From: CAZKXX01 sp964556705
GTDB taxonomy: Bacteria; Acidobacteriota; Terriglobia; UBA7540
Direction of reading: 5' to 3'
NCBI GenBank assembly: GCA_964556705.1
Contig: CAZKXX010000091.1
Coordinates: 1-15,353, forward strand
Length of the DNA: 15,353 nucleotides
Under the pieces are notes generated by a model that had not been told where the DNA came from, ran no database searches, and saw only the letters and a list, made by a program, of their open reading frames with translations. The position numbers and the translations under genes were made by a program. Shown here piece after piece: positions 6,976 to 13,957 of the stretch; within the stretch, counting starts at the first letter, position 1, and each line of letters begins with the position of its first letter.

Positions 6976-8349
6976 TTACATGGGCGCGGATTCCTTCCCC
7001 TCGGCTGGACGATAGAACCTCCAGCGGTAGAGCGCCGCACCCGCGACGATGGTCAAAAGGCCCAGGCCGGATTCCCGGGGACGCAGAAATAGCGTATAGA
7101 GCAGCATCCAGGTGCTGGCGCCGACAAAGAGCGCCGGTACGAACGGATACGCCCAGCTGACGGCCCGCAGCTTTTTCCAGTCCGGGCGGCGTCGCATCCG
7201 GAAAACTCCGGCTGTCGCGAGCGCGGCCGAGAGGATGAGCGCGAAACCGATGTAATAGATGAGCTGTTCGAACGTGCCGGTCAGAATCATGAGCGCCGCG
7301 ACGGCGGTTTGATACCCGATGGCCTGCGCGGGCGTTCCCCACTTCGCGTGCAGCTTCGCCGCGCCCGGAAAGAAGCAGCGGTCCTTCGCCATGGCGTAAT
7401 AGACCCGCGGGCCGACCAGCACCATGGCGCTCACACAGGAAAGAATTCCGGCGGCCATCATGCCGCTGAACAGGTCGCCGCCGCGCTCGCCGAAGAGCGC
7501 CGTAGCCGCCAGAGCCCCGACACGAACCACGCCCTTCATGGCCTCGAGCGGCACGGCGTAAAGGAAGGCGGCGTTCAGCGCCACGTAGAAGAGCGCCACG
7601 AGCGCCGTGCCCGTCACCAGCGCCACGGGCAGCGTCCGTTCCGGCGTTTTCATTTCTTCGGCCACGTAGCTCGCGGCGTTCCAGCCGCTGTAAGCAAACA
7701 TCACGAAAATGAGGGAGACGGCAAACTGCGCGCCCACGCCGGTCGCCGAAGTGCGCTCGGCGGTCTGCGCGAAATGGGACCAGTCGCCGCTCCCGGCCAC
7801 AAACGCCAGCGCCAGGAAGACGCTGAGCACTCCCACTTTGACGGCGGTGAGGAAAGTCTGCAAGCGCGCGGCCGCCTTGAGCCCGGCGACGTTGATGGCC
7901 GCGAAAAACAGGAGGACCCCCAGGGCGAGCAGCTTTCCGCCTCCGACGTGGAACCCCTGCGTTGATTCGTTCGCCGCGGCGGGCGACAGGCTGGGATAGA
8001 AATGCCCCAGGTATTCGGCGAAAGCCAGCGAGCCGGCGGCAATCGGCGCAGCAAATCCGGCGAAGAAGGAAATCCATCCGCTGATGAAACCCCACAGGGG
8101 TCCCCAGGCTTCGCGCAGATAAACGTACTCGCCGCCGGAGCGCGGGAAGTTGATGCCCAGTTCCGCGTAACTCAGGCAGCCCGCCATGGCGACCAGCGCG
8201 CCCGCCAGCCAGATGCTCATGACGAGCGCGGGATCTCCCAGGTCGCCGGCGAGGAAGCCGGTGGTCGTGAAAATTCCGGTCCCGATCATGTTCGAGACCA
8301 CGAGCGCCGTGGCGCTCCAGAACGTCAGTTCGCGGCGAAGGGTGGCCAT
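6976..8349 (-). CDS. APC-family amino acid permease
   Basis: A 457-residue integral membrane protein with about 12 predicted transmembrane helices. It is a member of the amino acid-polyamine-organocation superfamily. TM1 carries the substrate-backbone motif GTGIF (23-27) in SNMIGTGIFTTTG. FPRSGGEYVYLREAWG follows TM2, and YSGWNAASYVAEEMKTPERT in the middle is typical of the LAT/APA branch, including exchangers such as AdiC-like proteins. It would move amino acids across the inner membrane by proton symport or exchange; the specificity cannot be read. The start is ATG 8347-8349, with GGGAG about 9 nt upstream. The C-terminus is short and polar. The gene stands alone, with its own promoter candidate and an 18-bp palindrome in the leader. 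Confidence 0.92.
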   Translation of the reverse strand: MATLRRELTFWSATALVVSNMIGTGIFTTTGFLAGDLGDPALVMSIWLAGALVAMAGCLSYAELGINFPRSGGEYVYLREAWGPLWGFISGWISFFAGFAAPIAAGSLAFAEYLGHFYPSLSPAAANESTQGFHVGGGKLLALGVLLFFAAINVAGLKAAARLQTFLTAVKVGVLSVFLALAFVAGSGDWSHFAQTAERTSATGVGAQFAVSLIFVMFAYSGWNAASYVAEEMKTPERTLPVALVTGTALVALFYVALNAAFLYAVPLEAMKGVVRVGALAATALFGERGGDLFSGMMAAGILSCVSAMVLVGPRVYYAMAKDRCFFPGAAKLHAKWGTPAQAIGYQTAVAALMILTGTFEQLIYYIGFALILSAALATAGVFRMRRRPDWKKLRAVSWAYPFVPALFVGASTWMLLYTLFLRPRESGLGLLTIVAGAALYRWRFYRPAEGKESAPM

Positions 8350-8373
8350 GGGGCTCGACTCCCGGGTACGGCG

Positions 8374-8391
8374 GGCCGGCGCGCGCCGGCC
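8374..8391. repeat. 18-bp perfect palindrome in the permease leader
   Basis: GGCCGGCGCGCGCCGGCC is its own reverse complement. It lies 25-42 nt upstream of the permease ATG, just downstream of the predicted transcription start (about 8394). It could be a repressor operator or an mRNA hairpin next to the ribosome-binding site. It is made only of G and C, so chance is a real alternative in this genome. Confidence 0.5.
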
Positions 8392-8400
8392 GAATCCACC

Positions 8401-8429
8401 AGCCTAGGGGTCAAGCGCCTTCTCCGCAA
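8401..8429 (-). promoter_or_regulatory. Candidate promoter for the APC permease gene
   Basis: On the reverse strand TTGCGG (8424-8429), a 17-nt spacer and TAGGCT (8401-8406) place transcription start near 8394. The palindrome at 8374-8391 then begins within the first few transcribed bases. The hexamers are moderate matches. Confidence 0.35.
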
Positions 8430-8459
8430 GCCACTTTTTCATGTCAGGGGTAACCCGAC

Positions 8460-8489
8460 TCGACAAATTCACGTCAGAGCAAGTAAAAT
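8460..8489 (+). promoter_or_regulatory. Candidate promoter for the exported methyltransferase pair
   Basis: TCGACA (8460-8465), an 18-nt spacer and TAAAAT (8484-8489) fit a sigma70-type promoter. The predicted start near 8496 leaves a short leader with AGAGGAG (8503-8509) just before the ATG at 8513. It would serve both methyltransferase genes, which are 7 nt apart. Confidence 0.45.
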
Positions 8490-8512
8490 GACCCGTTCGC
8501 TGAGAGGAGCCA

Positions 8513-9097
8513 ATGGCACATCCCAATTCCCGAGTTCCAGTTCTTTCCCTCGTTGCACTCTTTTATCTGCTGGTGGTCGCATCCCCGGCGCCAGCCCAGG
8601 AGGTCCCGCCCCCCGGACCCGACGCGCAGAAAGACCGCCTGGCGCCCTTCGTTCCGTCGCCGATGAAGGTGGTGGAGGAGATGCTGAAACTCGCCGGCGC
8701 CAACAAAAGCGACCGGGTCTATGATCTCGGTTCCGGTGACGGGCGCATCGTCATCATGGCGGCGGAGAAATTCGGCGCGCAGTCCGTGGGCATCGAACTC
8801 GACGAGACCCTCGTCGCCCAATCCCGCGCGCGCATCAAGGAACTGAAGCTCGAAGACCGCGCCCGCATCCTGCACGGAAATATCTACGAAGCGGACCTCA
8901 GCAAGGCGACGGTGGTGACGCTCTACCTGCTGACCAGCGTCAACGAGCGCCTGAAGCCGATTCTGGAGAAGCGGCTGCGCCCGGGAACGCGCGTGGTCTC
9001 GCACGACTTCCAGGTTCCGGGGTGGGAGCCGAAGCAAACGGCCCACGTGACCTCGGAGGCGGGCGTCACACACACCATCCATCTTTACGTTCGTTAA
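8513..9097 (+). CDS. Exported class I SAM-dependent methyltransferase, FAM173-like
   Basis: A 194-residue protein. Residues 1-28 form a clear Sec signal peptide (hydrophobic core LSLVALFYLLVVA, cleavage probably after APA28). The mature part is a small Rossmann methyltransferase. FVPSP leads into the SAM-binding motif VYDLGSGDGRIV (69-80), then GIELD, then VVTLYLL and RLRPGTRVVSHDF. This order and the wording of motif I resemble the FAM173 family, whose eukaryotic members methylate lysines of ATP synthase subunit c and of the ADP/ATP carrier. The bacterial substrate is unknown. Export is odd for an enzyme needing SAM. The ribosome-binding site AGAGGAG is close (3 nt) to the ATG. The next gene is a second exported methyltransferase 7 nt downstream. 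Confidence 0.85.
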   Translation: MAHPNSRVPVLSLVALFYLLVVASPAPAQEVPPPGPDAQKDRLAPFVPSPMKVVEEMLKLAGANKSDRVYDLGSGDGRIVIMAAEKFGAQSVGIELDETLVAQSRARIKELKLEDRARILHGNIYEADLSKATVVTLYLLTSVNERLKPILEKRLRPGTRVVSHDFQVPGWEPKQTAHVTSEAGVTHTIHLYVR

Positions 9098-9104
9098 GGC
9101 GCCC

Positions 9105-9878
9105 TTGGTGACCGGCCCGGTCCAGCCGCGAACGCTCTTTGTGCTGATGGCGCTCGGGTGGGCTGTGGCCGGGTGCGCCTCGAACCTGCGACAGGCCGGG
9201 GCGCTTGCGCCCACGCTTCCGGCGGTCGCGGAAAGCGAAGAGGAGCGCCAGGCGCGCGAGCGCATGGTGCGCTCGCAAATCGAGTCGCGCGACGTGCGCG
9301 ACGCGCGCGTGCTCGAGGCGATGCGCCTCGTGCCACGCCATCTCTTCGTTCCGGCCGAAATCCGCCGCCACGCCTACGCCGATACGCCGCTCCCCATCGG
9401 ACACGGCCAGACGATTTCCCAGCCCTACATCGTCGCCTTCATGTCGGAGGCGATGGAGTTGAAACCAACCGACCGCGTGCTGGAAATCGGGACAGGTTCA
9501 GGCTACCAGGCGGCCGTGCTCGCGCACCTGGCGGCGGAGGTTTACACGATCGAGATCGTCGAGCCTTTGGGGAAACAGGCTGAAGGGTTGCTCGAGCGGC
9601 TGGGATACCAGAACGTTCGAGTGCGGATCGGGGACGGCTACCGCGGGTGGCCGGACGCGGCGCCGTTTGACGCGATCATGGTGACGGCGGCGCCGGACCA
9701 CGTGCCGCAGCCGTTGATGGACCAGCTTCGAGAAGGCGGGCGGCTCGTCCTGCCGGTCGGCCGCTTCGCGCAGGAATTGATCCGAATCCGCAAGGAACGC
9801 GGCCGCACGCGGCGCGAGACGCTGCTACCCGTGCGCTTCGTTCCCATGACGGGTGAGGCGGAAAAGAAACGCCCCTAA
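9105..9878 (+). CDS. pcm: Protein-L-isoaspartate O-methyltransferase, predicted lipoprotein
   Basis: A 257-residue PCMT-family enzyme, which methylates L-isoaspartyl residues to start repair of aged proteins. The conserved segment HLFVP (79-83), the active-site motif TISQPYIVAFM (103-113) and the SAM motif EIGTGSGY (127-134) are intact. LREGGRLVLPVG is near the C-terminal end of the domain. The family core usually starts near residue 45; here it is preceded by a hydrophobic leader ending in a lipobox VAGC (Cys24), so the protein is probably a membrane-anchored lipoprotein. The start is TTG at 9105 (AAGG 5 nt upstream) or the adjacent GTG at 9108. It forms an operon with the preceding methyltransferase. 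Its TAA overlaps the stop of the convergent dapF homologue. Confidence 0.88.
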   Translation: MVTGPVQPRTLFVLMALGWAVAGCASNLRQAGALAPTLPAVAESEEERQARERMVRSQIESRDVRDARVLEAMRLVPRHLFVPAEIRRHAYADTPLPIGHGQTISQPYIVAFMSEAMELKPTDRVLEIGTGSGYQAAVLAHLAAEVYTIEIVEPLGKQAEGLLERLGYQNVRVRIGDGYRGWPDAAPFDAIMVTAAPDHVPQPLMDQLREGGRLVLPVGRFAQELIRIRKERGRTRRETLLPVRFVPMTGEAEKKRP

Positions 9879-10735
9879 CCGCGCCAGGAATAAGTTCCGC
9901 GGGCCACGAGTGCCGCCGGCCCGGTGAGCGCCACTTCGCCGCGAGCGGGCCATTCCACTTCGAGCTTTCCCGCCGGCGTACGAACGCGCACCTTGCGGCC
10001 GGTGCGCCGGTTGAGGATGGCGGCCACCGCGGCCGCGCACGAGCCCGTTCCGGAAGACATCGTCTCTCCGACACCGCGCTCCCAGAACCGGACTTCAATC
10101 TCCCGCCGCGAAATTACTTTCACAAATTCGACGTTCGTGCGGCGCGGGAACAAGGGATTCATCTCAATCTCGCGGCCCAACCGCGACCAGTCGATTCCGC
10201 CGAAGTCGGCCACGAAGATCGAGCAATGCGGGTTCCCCATCGACGTGACGGTGACGGGAAGAACGCCGCGATGCGTGCGCAGCGGGAATCCCAGGATCGG
10301 GCCGGCCGAGCGCGTTCCCTTGAAGGGAATCTTGCGGGCGGCCAGGATCGGGGCTCCCATGCTGACTCGGAAAACCCATTCGGCGCCGCCGCCCCCCTTC
10401 AGGCGAAGTGTCTTGGTTCCCGCCGCCGTCTCGATGTGAAATTCACGTTTCCTCATTCCCTCGAAAAAAAGAAACGCCGCCGCGCAGCGGACGCCGTTCC
10501 CCGACATTTCCGCTTCGCCCCCGTCGGCGTTGAAAAAACGGACGCGCGCGTCGTGAGACTTCTCCCGGGGGGGCGAAATGACGAGCAGGCCGTCGGCACC
10601 CACGCCCGTGTGCCGCTGGCAGATCGCGATGGCAAATTCGCTCAGCGCCGGCGGCGTCTCCCGCGCGTTCACGGCGAGGAAGTCGTTCGAAAGCCCGTGC
10701 AGCTTCGCGAATGAGATTTCCCTGATTCGCCTCAT
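9875..10735 (-). CDS. dapF: Diaminopimelate epimerase family protein (DapF homologue) with Ser in place of both catalytic Cys
   Basis: A 286-residue protein with the two-domain DapF fold: FAKLHGLSNDF near the start, HTGVGADGLL, NADGGEAEMSGNGVRCAA, TSMGNPHC (His170), RTNVEF, and ERGVGETMSSGTGSCAAA near the end. DapF interconverts LL- and meso-diaminopimelate with two cysteines, one in CGNG and one in ACGSG. Here these are Ser78 and Ser228. The nearby Cys84 and Cys233 correspond to other conserved, non-catalytic cysteines. The glutamate (Glu219) and histidine are kept. So the fold is DapF but the reaction is uncertain. Start: ATG 10733-10735 with GGGCGG 4 nt upstream; a GTG at 10747 would add four residues. 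It is the last gene of the five-gene cluster, just after mtnP, and ends in TAG overlapping the pcm stop. Confidence 0.85.
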   Translation of the reverse strand: MRRIREISFAKLHGLSNDFLAVNARETPPALSEFAIAICQRHTGVGADGLLVISPPREKSHDARVRFFNADGGEAEMSGNGVRCAAAFLFFEGMRKREFHIETAAGTKTLRLKGGGGAEWVFRVSMGAPILAARKIPFKGTRSAGPILGFPLRTHRGVLPVTVTSMGNPHCSIFVADFGGIDWSRLGREIEMNPLFPRRTNVEFVKVISRREIEVRFWERGVGETMSSGTGSCAAAVAAILNRRTGRKVRVRTPAGKLEVEWPARGEVALTGPAALVARGTYSWRG

Positions 10736-10750
10736 GTCACCGCCCACGTT

Positions 10751-11614
10751 CTACTTCAGGTATTTGCCCACCAGCAGCGCCAGCTTTTTCTTCACCCGAG
10801 GCGAGATTGACTTGGGGTCCGACTGAATCGCGTGCGCGAGCGCCGAGCCGCACTTGCACTTCCGTTCCCTGGGCATGGCGCCGACTGCGGCGCGGACGAT
10901 GGCCTGCGCGTTGCGGATGTTTTTGGTCAGGTATTCGATGACCTGCGTCACCGTGACCGCGGCGTGGCCCGGGTGCCAGCAGTCGTAGTCGGTGACCATG
11001 GCGAGCGTGGCATAGCAGATTTCCGCCTCGCGCGCCAGCTTCGCTTCCTGGAGGTTCGTCATGCCGATGATGTCCATCCCCCACTGGCGATAGACGTTCG
11101 ATTCGGCCCGAGTCGAAAACTGCGGGCCCTCCATGCAGAGATAAGTCCCGCCGCGATGGTGGGTCACGCCCACCTTCCCACACGCGCCCGCCAGCGTCTC
11201 GACCACTTCGGGGCACACCGGGTCGGAAAAACTGATGTGCGCCACGATCCCGTCGCCGAAGAAGGTGTCCGGGCGGTGCCGCGTGCGGTCGAAAAATTGC
11301 GAGGGCAGCGCCATATCGAGCGGCCGGTACTCCTCCTTGAGCGAGCCGACGGCGCTGACGGAGATAATCCGCTCAACACCCAGCTTCTTCAGGGCGTAGA
11401 TGTTGGCGCGAAAGTTGATTTCCGAAGGCAGAATCAGATGCCCGCGGGCGTGCCGCGCCAGGAACGCCACGTCGCGCCCGTCAAGCTTCCCCACGCGCAG
11501 GGCGTCCGAAGGCTTGCCCCACGGCGTCGTCACGCGCACTTCCCGGACGCGCTCCAGGCCTTCCATGTTGTACAGACCGCTTCCTCCGATGATTCCAATG
11601 TCCACTTTGCCCAA
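10751..11614 (-). CDS. mtnP: S-methyl-5'-thioadenosine phosphorylase
   Basis: A 287-residue purine-nucleoside phosphorylase-2 family enzyme, close in length to known MTA phosphorylases. It cleaves methylthioadenosine with phosphate to adenine and methylthioribose-1-phosphate, the first step of methionine salvage. The phosphate-binding IIGGSGLY (8-15), RHARGH (54-59), PSEINFRAN (63-71), CMEGPQFSTRAES (160-172) and MTNLQEAKLAREAEI (185-199) are intact. The aspartates of TDYDCW (208-213) fit adenine-type substrates. The start is TTG 11612-11614, supported by a strong GGAGGAG about 6 nt upstream. It sits 33 nt after the MBL hydrolase gene and 15 nt before dapF, in one direction, so co-transcription is likely. 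No other salvage genes are in view. Confidence 0.94.
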   Translation of the reverse strand: MGKVDIGIIGGSGLYNMEGLERVREVRVTTPWGKPSDALRVGKLDGRDVAFLARHARGHLILPSEINFRANIYALKKLGVERIISVSAVGSLKEEYRPLDMALPSQFFDRTRHRPDTFFGDGIVAHISFSDPVCPEVVETLAGACGKVGVTHHRGGTYLCMEGPQFSTRAESNVYRQWGMDIIGMTNLQEAKLAREAEICYATLAMVTDYDCWHPGHAAVTVTQVIEYLTKNIRNAQAIVRAAVGAMPRERKCKCGSALAHAIQSDPKSISPRVKKKLALLVGKYLK

Positions 11615-11647
11615 ATTCGTCTCCTCCGTTGCAGGTAGGTTCAGGAC

Positions 11648-12466
11648 TCACACGGCCGACACGCGGCCGCTGCGCTCCGCCAGCTTCGCCCAGGCAACTT
11701 GCGGATCGTGCGGGAAAACCACCCAGGCTTGCTCGCGCGCCAGACGCGGCAGCACCCGCTTCTTCTGCTCGAGGGTCTCGAGCGGCGCGAGATCAAAGCT
11801 CATCATCCAGGGGTAGGCGAGGTGCGCGCGCGTCGGCGCAAGATCCGAGATGAAATACACCTGCGCTCCCTCCGAGGTCACGCGGACGCACTGCATGTCC
11901 GGCGTATGCCCGGAAATCACCTCCACCGAAATGCCGGGCAGGACCTCGGCGTCGCCCTCCAGAAACTCCGTCTGCTTTTCGGCGCCCGCGAAAAAGTCCT
12001 CGAAAAAGCTGCCGCGGTCCCGCTCCGTGGGCCGGCAGGCGTGCTCCCAGTGCGCCCGCTGGATCAAATAGCGCGCGCGAGGAAAAGTGGGCACCAGCCG
12101 CGTTCCTTCACGGCGCATATTCCACCCGCAGTGGTCGAAATGCAGGTGCGTGTTGATGACGATGTGGATGTCTTCCGGCGCGAGGCCGTGGCGTTTCAAA
12201 TCGTCGAGCAGCGTCGTCGTCTTTTCCACACCGTAGATGTCCGCGTATTTCGGCTCGAACTTGTCTCCGATACCCGTCTCAATCACCACGTTTTCTTTTC
12301 CCGTGCGCACCAGCAGGCACGTCAGGCCCAACCGGATGCGGTTCCGTTCATCGGCAGGAATGGCGCGCTCCCACAGCGTCTTCGGCACCACGCCGAACAT
12401 CTGCCCGCCGTCGAGGCGGAAGAAGCCGTCCGAGAGCGCTTCGACTTCGAACCGGCCGACCTTCAT
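11648..12466 (-). CDS. Metallo-beta-lactamase-fold hydrolase
   Basis: A 272-residue cytoplasmic MBL-fold hydrolase. The metal-binding motif HLHFDH is at 107-112, with His187 (GHTPD), Asp208 (SDLAP) and His253 (FPHDP) as further ligands. The usual DTG before the first motif is ETG here (63-65). The overall plan resembles the N-acyl homoserine lactonase/AttM-like branch, but substrates across this fold are too varied to name one. No signal peptide is visible. Its ATG (12464-12466) overlaps the epimerase stop as ATGA, so the protein is made together with enzymes of methylmalonyl-CoA metabolism. That placement makes a thioester or lactone linked to that pathway conceivable, which is inference only. 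Confidence 0.88.
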   Translation of the reverse strand: MKVGRFEVEALSDGFFRLDGGQMFGVVPKTLWERAIPADERNRIRLGLTCLLVRTGKENVVIETGIGDKFEPKYADIYGVEKTTTLLDDLKRHGLAPEDIHIVINTHLHFDHCGWNMRREGTRLVPTFPRARYLIQRAHWEHACRPTERDRGSFFEDFFAGAEKQTEFLEGDAEVLPGISVEVISGHTPDMQCVRVTSEGAQVYFISDLAPTRAHLAYPWMMSFDLAPLETLEQKKRVLPRLAREQAWVVFPHDPQVAWAKLAERSGRVSAV

Positions 12467-12858
12467 GGTTCCTCAACCAGTTCGATCAGTACCCCCGCGG
12501 TGCTGCGGGGATGCAGGAAGGCGACGCGTGTGTTGCCGGCGCCCACGCGCGGATCGCGGTCCACAAGTTGAATTCCGCTTCGCTCAAGCTCCGCGAGCTT
12601 GTTCGCAAGGCCTGAAACCTGAAGCGTCAGGTGGTGAATCCCAGGGCCACGCTTTCGAATGAATTTGCCGATGGGAGAGTCCTCTTCAGTTGCTTCCAGC
12701 AGCTCCAGTCGCGCGCCTTCGAGTTCAAACACGGCGACGCTGACCTTCTGCTCGTTCACGGTCTCGCGCGCGTCAGGGGGCTTTCCCAGAACCTTCTCAA
12801 AAATCGGCAGCGCAGCTGCCAGGGACTCCACAGCGATGCCGATGTGATGGACTTTCAC
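12463..12858 (-). CDS. mce: Methylmalonyl-CoA epimerase
   Basis: A 131-residue vicinal-oxygen-chelate (glyoxalase-fold) protein with paired beta-alpha-beta units, the normal size for methylmalonyl-CoA epimerase. It interconverts the R and S forms of methylmalonyl-CoA between propionyl-CoA carboxylase and the B12-dependent mutase. Family signatures include KVHHIGIAVESL at the start, GARLELLEAT, GKFIRKRGPGIHHLTLQV in the middle and LIELVE at the end. Likely metal ligands are His5, His76 and Glu126, plus Gln37 less certainly. The start is GTG 12856-12858 and overlaps the meaB stop as GTGA; the stop overlaps the next gene. The meaB-mce pairing strongly supports the assignment over a generic glyoxalase. 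Confidence 0.93.
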   Translation of the reverse strand: MKVHHIGIAVESLAAALPIFEKVLGKPPDARETVNEQKVSVAVFELEGARLELLEATEEDSPIGKFIRKRGPGIHHLTLQVSGLANKLAELERSGIQLVDRDPRVGAGNTRVAFLHPRSTAGVLIELVEEP

Positions 12859-13829
12859 GTCACCCTCTTTTGCGTCTTGCGCCCGAGCAGGCCGCGCGTG
12901 ATGGATTCGACCGCCGAGTGGGGGTCCCGGCGGAGTGAGGCGATCTCTTCCACGTATTCCTCGAGGCTCGATTCCGCCACGCCCTGGAGAGCCTCTTCGA
13001 GGAGCCGCTGGCGCAGCAATTCGACGAGGCGCGTCCGCGCCCGCTCCTTGCGCCTCCGTTCGGCGAGCGAATGCTTCTCCTGAAACTCGCGAAAGCGCGC
13101 CAGCGCCTGGTCAAGCGCCTCCATTCCCTCACCGGTCGTCGCGATGGTGCGCACAACCGGCCGCTCCCAGCCGTCCTTGCGCGGGGAGATGGCGAGCATC
13201 GCGTTGATTTCCTGCTCGAGCCGCTCCGCGCCCGGCCGGTCGGCCTTGTTGATGGCGTAGATATCGGCTATTTCCATCACGCCCGCCTTAAACGTCTGCA
13301 CGTCGTCTCCGAGTCCCGGAGCGAGCAGCAACACGATCGCGTCGGCGTACTGCGCAATCTCCACTTCATCCTGACCGACGCCGACCGTTTCGATCAGAAT
13401 CACCCGGCAGCCGGCGGCGTCGAGAATCGTGGCCGCGTCGTGGACGGCCGGCGACAGGCCTCCCAAATGCCCTCGCGTCGCCATGCTGCGGATGTACACG
13501 CCTTCGTCGCCGGCGAGGTTCTGCATCCGGATGCGATCGCCCAGGATGGCGCCGCCCGTGAAGGGGCTTGTGGGGTCCACGGCGATGATGCCCACGCGCT
13601 GGCCGTGAGCGCGGTATGCGGCGGCGAGCTTTTCAACCAGCGTGCTCTTCCCGGCCCCGGGCGCCCCCGTCACACCGACCAGAAAGGCGCGCCCGCTTTC
13701 CGGAAAAAGCGCTCGAATCAGCGCCCGGCCTCCGGGACGTGAATTCTCAATCGCACTGATGGCCCGTCCGACGGCTCGCCGGTCGCCGGCGAGGATTTGC
13801 TCCACCCACGTCTTCGTCGAGTCGGACAT
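12855..13829 (-). CDS. meaB: Methylmalonyl-CoA mutase-associated GTPase MeaB
   Basis: A 324-residue G3E-family P-loop GTPase (MeaB/ArgK type). MeaB guards adenosylcobalamin loading and protects methylmalonyl-CoA mutase from inactivation. The Walker A motif GAPGAGKST is at 55-63. VDPTSPFTGGAILGDRIRM and SMATRGHLGG follow, then ETVGVGQDEV (switch region) and NKAD for guanine specificity. The C-terminal helical part (SLAERRRKERARTRLVELL onward) is the usual dimerisation arm. It is full length, starting at ATG 13827-13829 with no good ribosome-binding site in view. It is the first gene of the cluster and overlaps mce by 4 nt. The mutase subunits are not in the window. Confidence 0.95.
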   Translation of the reverse strand: MSDSTKTWVEQILAGDRRAVGRAISAIENSRPGGRALIRALFPESGRAFLVGVTGAPGAGKSTLVEKLAAAYRAHGQRVGIIAVDPTSPFTGGAILGDRIRMQNLAGDEGVYIRSMATRGHLGGLSPAVHDAATILDAAGCRVILIETVGVGQDEVEIAQYADAIVLLLAPGLGDDVQTFKAGVMEIADIYAINKADRPGAERLEQEINAMLAISPRKDGWERPVVRTIATTGEGMEALDQALARFREFQEKHSLAERRRKERARTRLVELLRQRLLEEALQGVAESSLEEYVEEIASLRRDPHSAVESITRGLLGRKTQKRVT

Positions 13830-13886
13830 GCTGAGCCGCGCGCCGGACCGGCCCGATCAAAGGGTTCTTTCCCGCGCAAACTCGTT

Positions 13887-13915
13887 AGGCTATACCACAA
13901 GCCGCAAACGGTCAA
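13887..13915 (-). promoter_or_regulatory. Candidate promoter for the meaB-mce-MBL-mtnP-dapF cluster
   Basis: On the reverse strand TTGACC (13910-13915), a 17-nt spacer and TAGCCT (13887-13892) predict a start near 13880 and a leader of about 51 nt before meaB. TATAGC, overlapping at 15-nt spacing, is an alternative -10. It lies in the 128-nt divergent region shared with the TPR gene. Confidence 0.45.
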
Positions 13916-13942
13916 GGAAACGCAGGCCCCGCACGCCGTCTG

Positions 13943-13951
13943 TGCTAAGAT
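13943..13951 (+). promoter_or_regulatory. Extended -10 element for the TPR gene (leaderless)
   Basis: TGC followed by TAAGAT (13946-13951) is an extended -10 box. Standard geometry puts +1 exactly on the A of the ATG at 13958. There is no clear -35 hexamer and no ribosome-binding site. The mRNA would begin at the start codon. Confidence 0.45.
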
Positions 13952-13957
13952 TTGCGC

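Noticed and set aside
6830..8095. Minus-strand open frame of 421 codons inside the permease gene
   Set aside because: Its translation is Arg/Gly/Ala-rich without motifs and overlaps the clear 12-helix permease frame.
9875..10735. Cys84 and Cys233 of the DapF homologue as the catalytic pair
   Set aside because: They align with the second cysteines in CGNGxRC and CGSGAC of ordinary DapF, not with the catalytic ones, judging by distance to the conserved Glu and by the CGNG motif.
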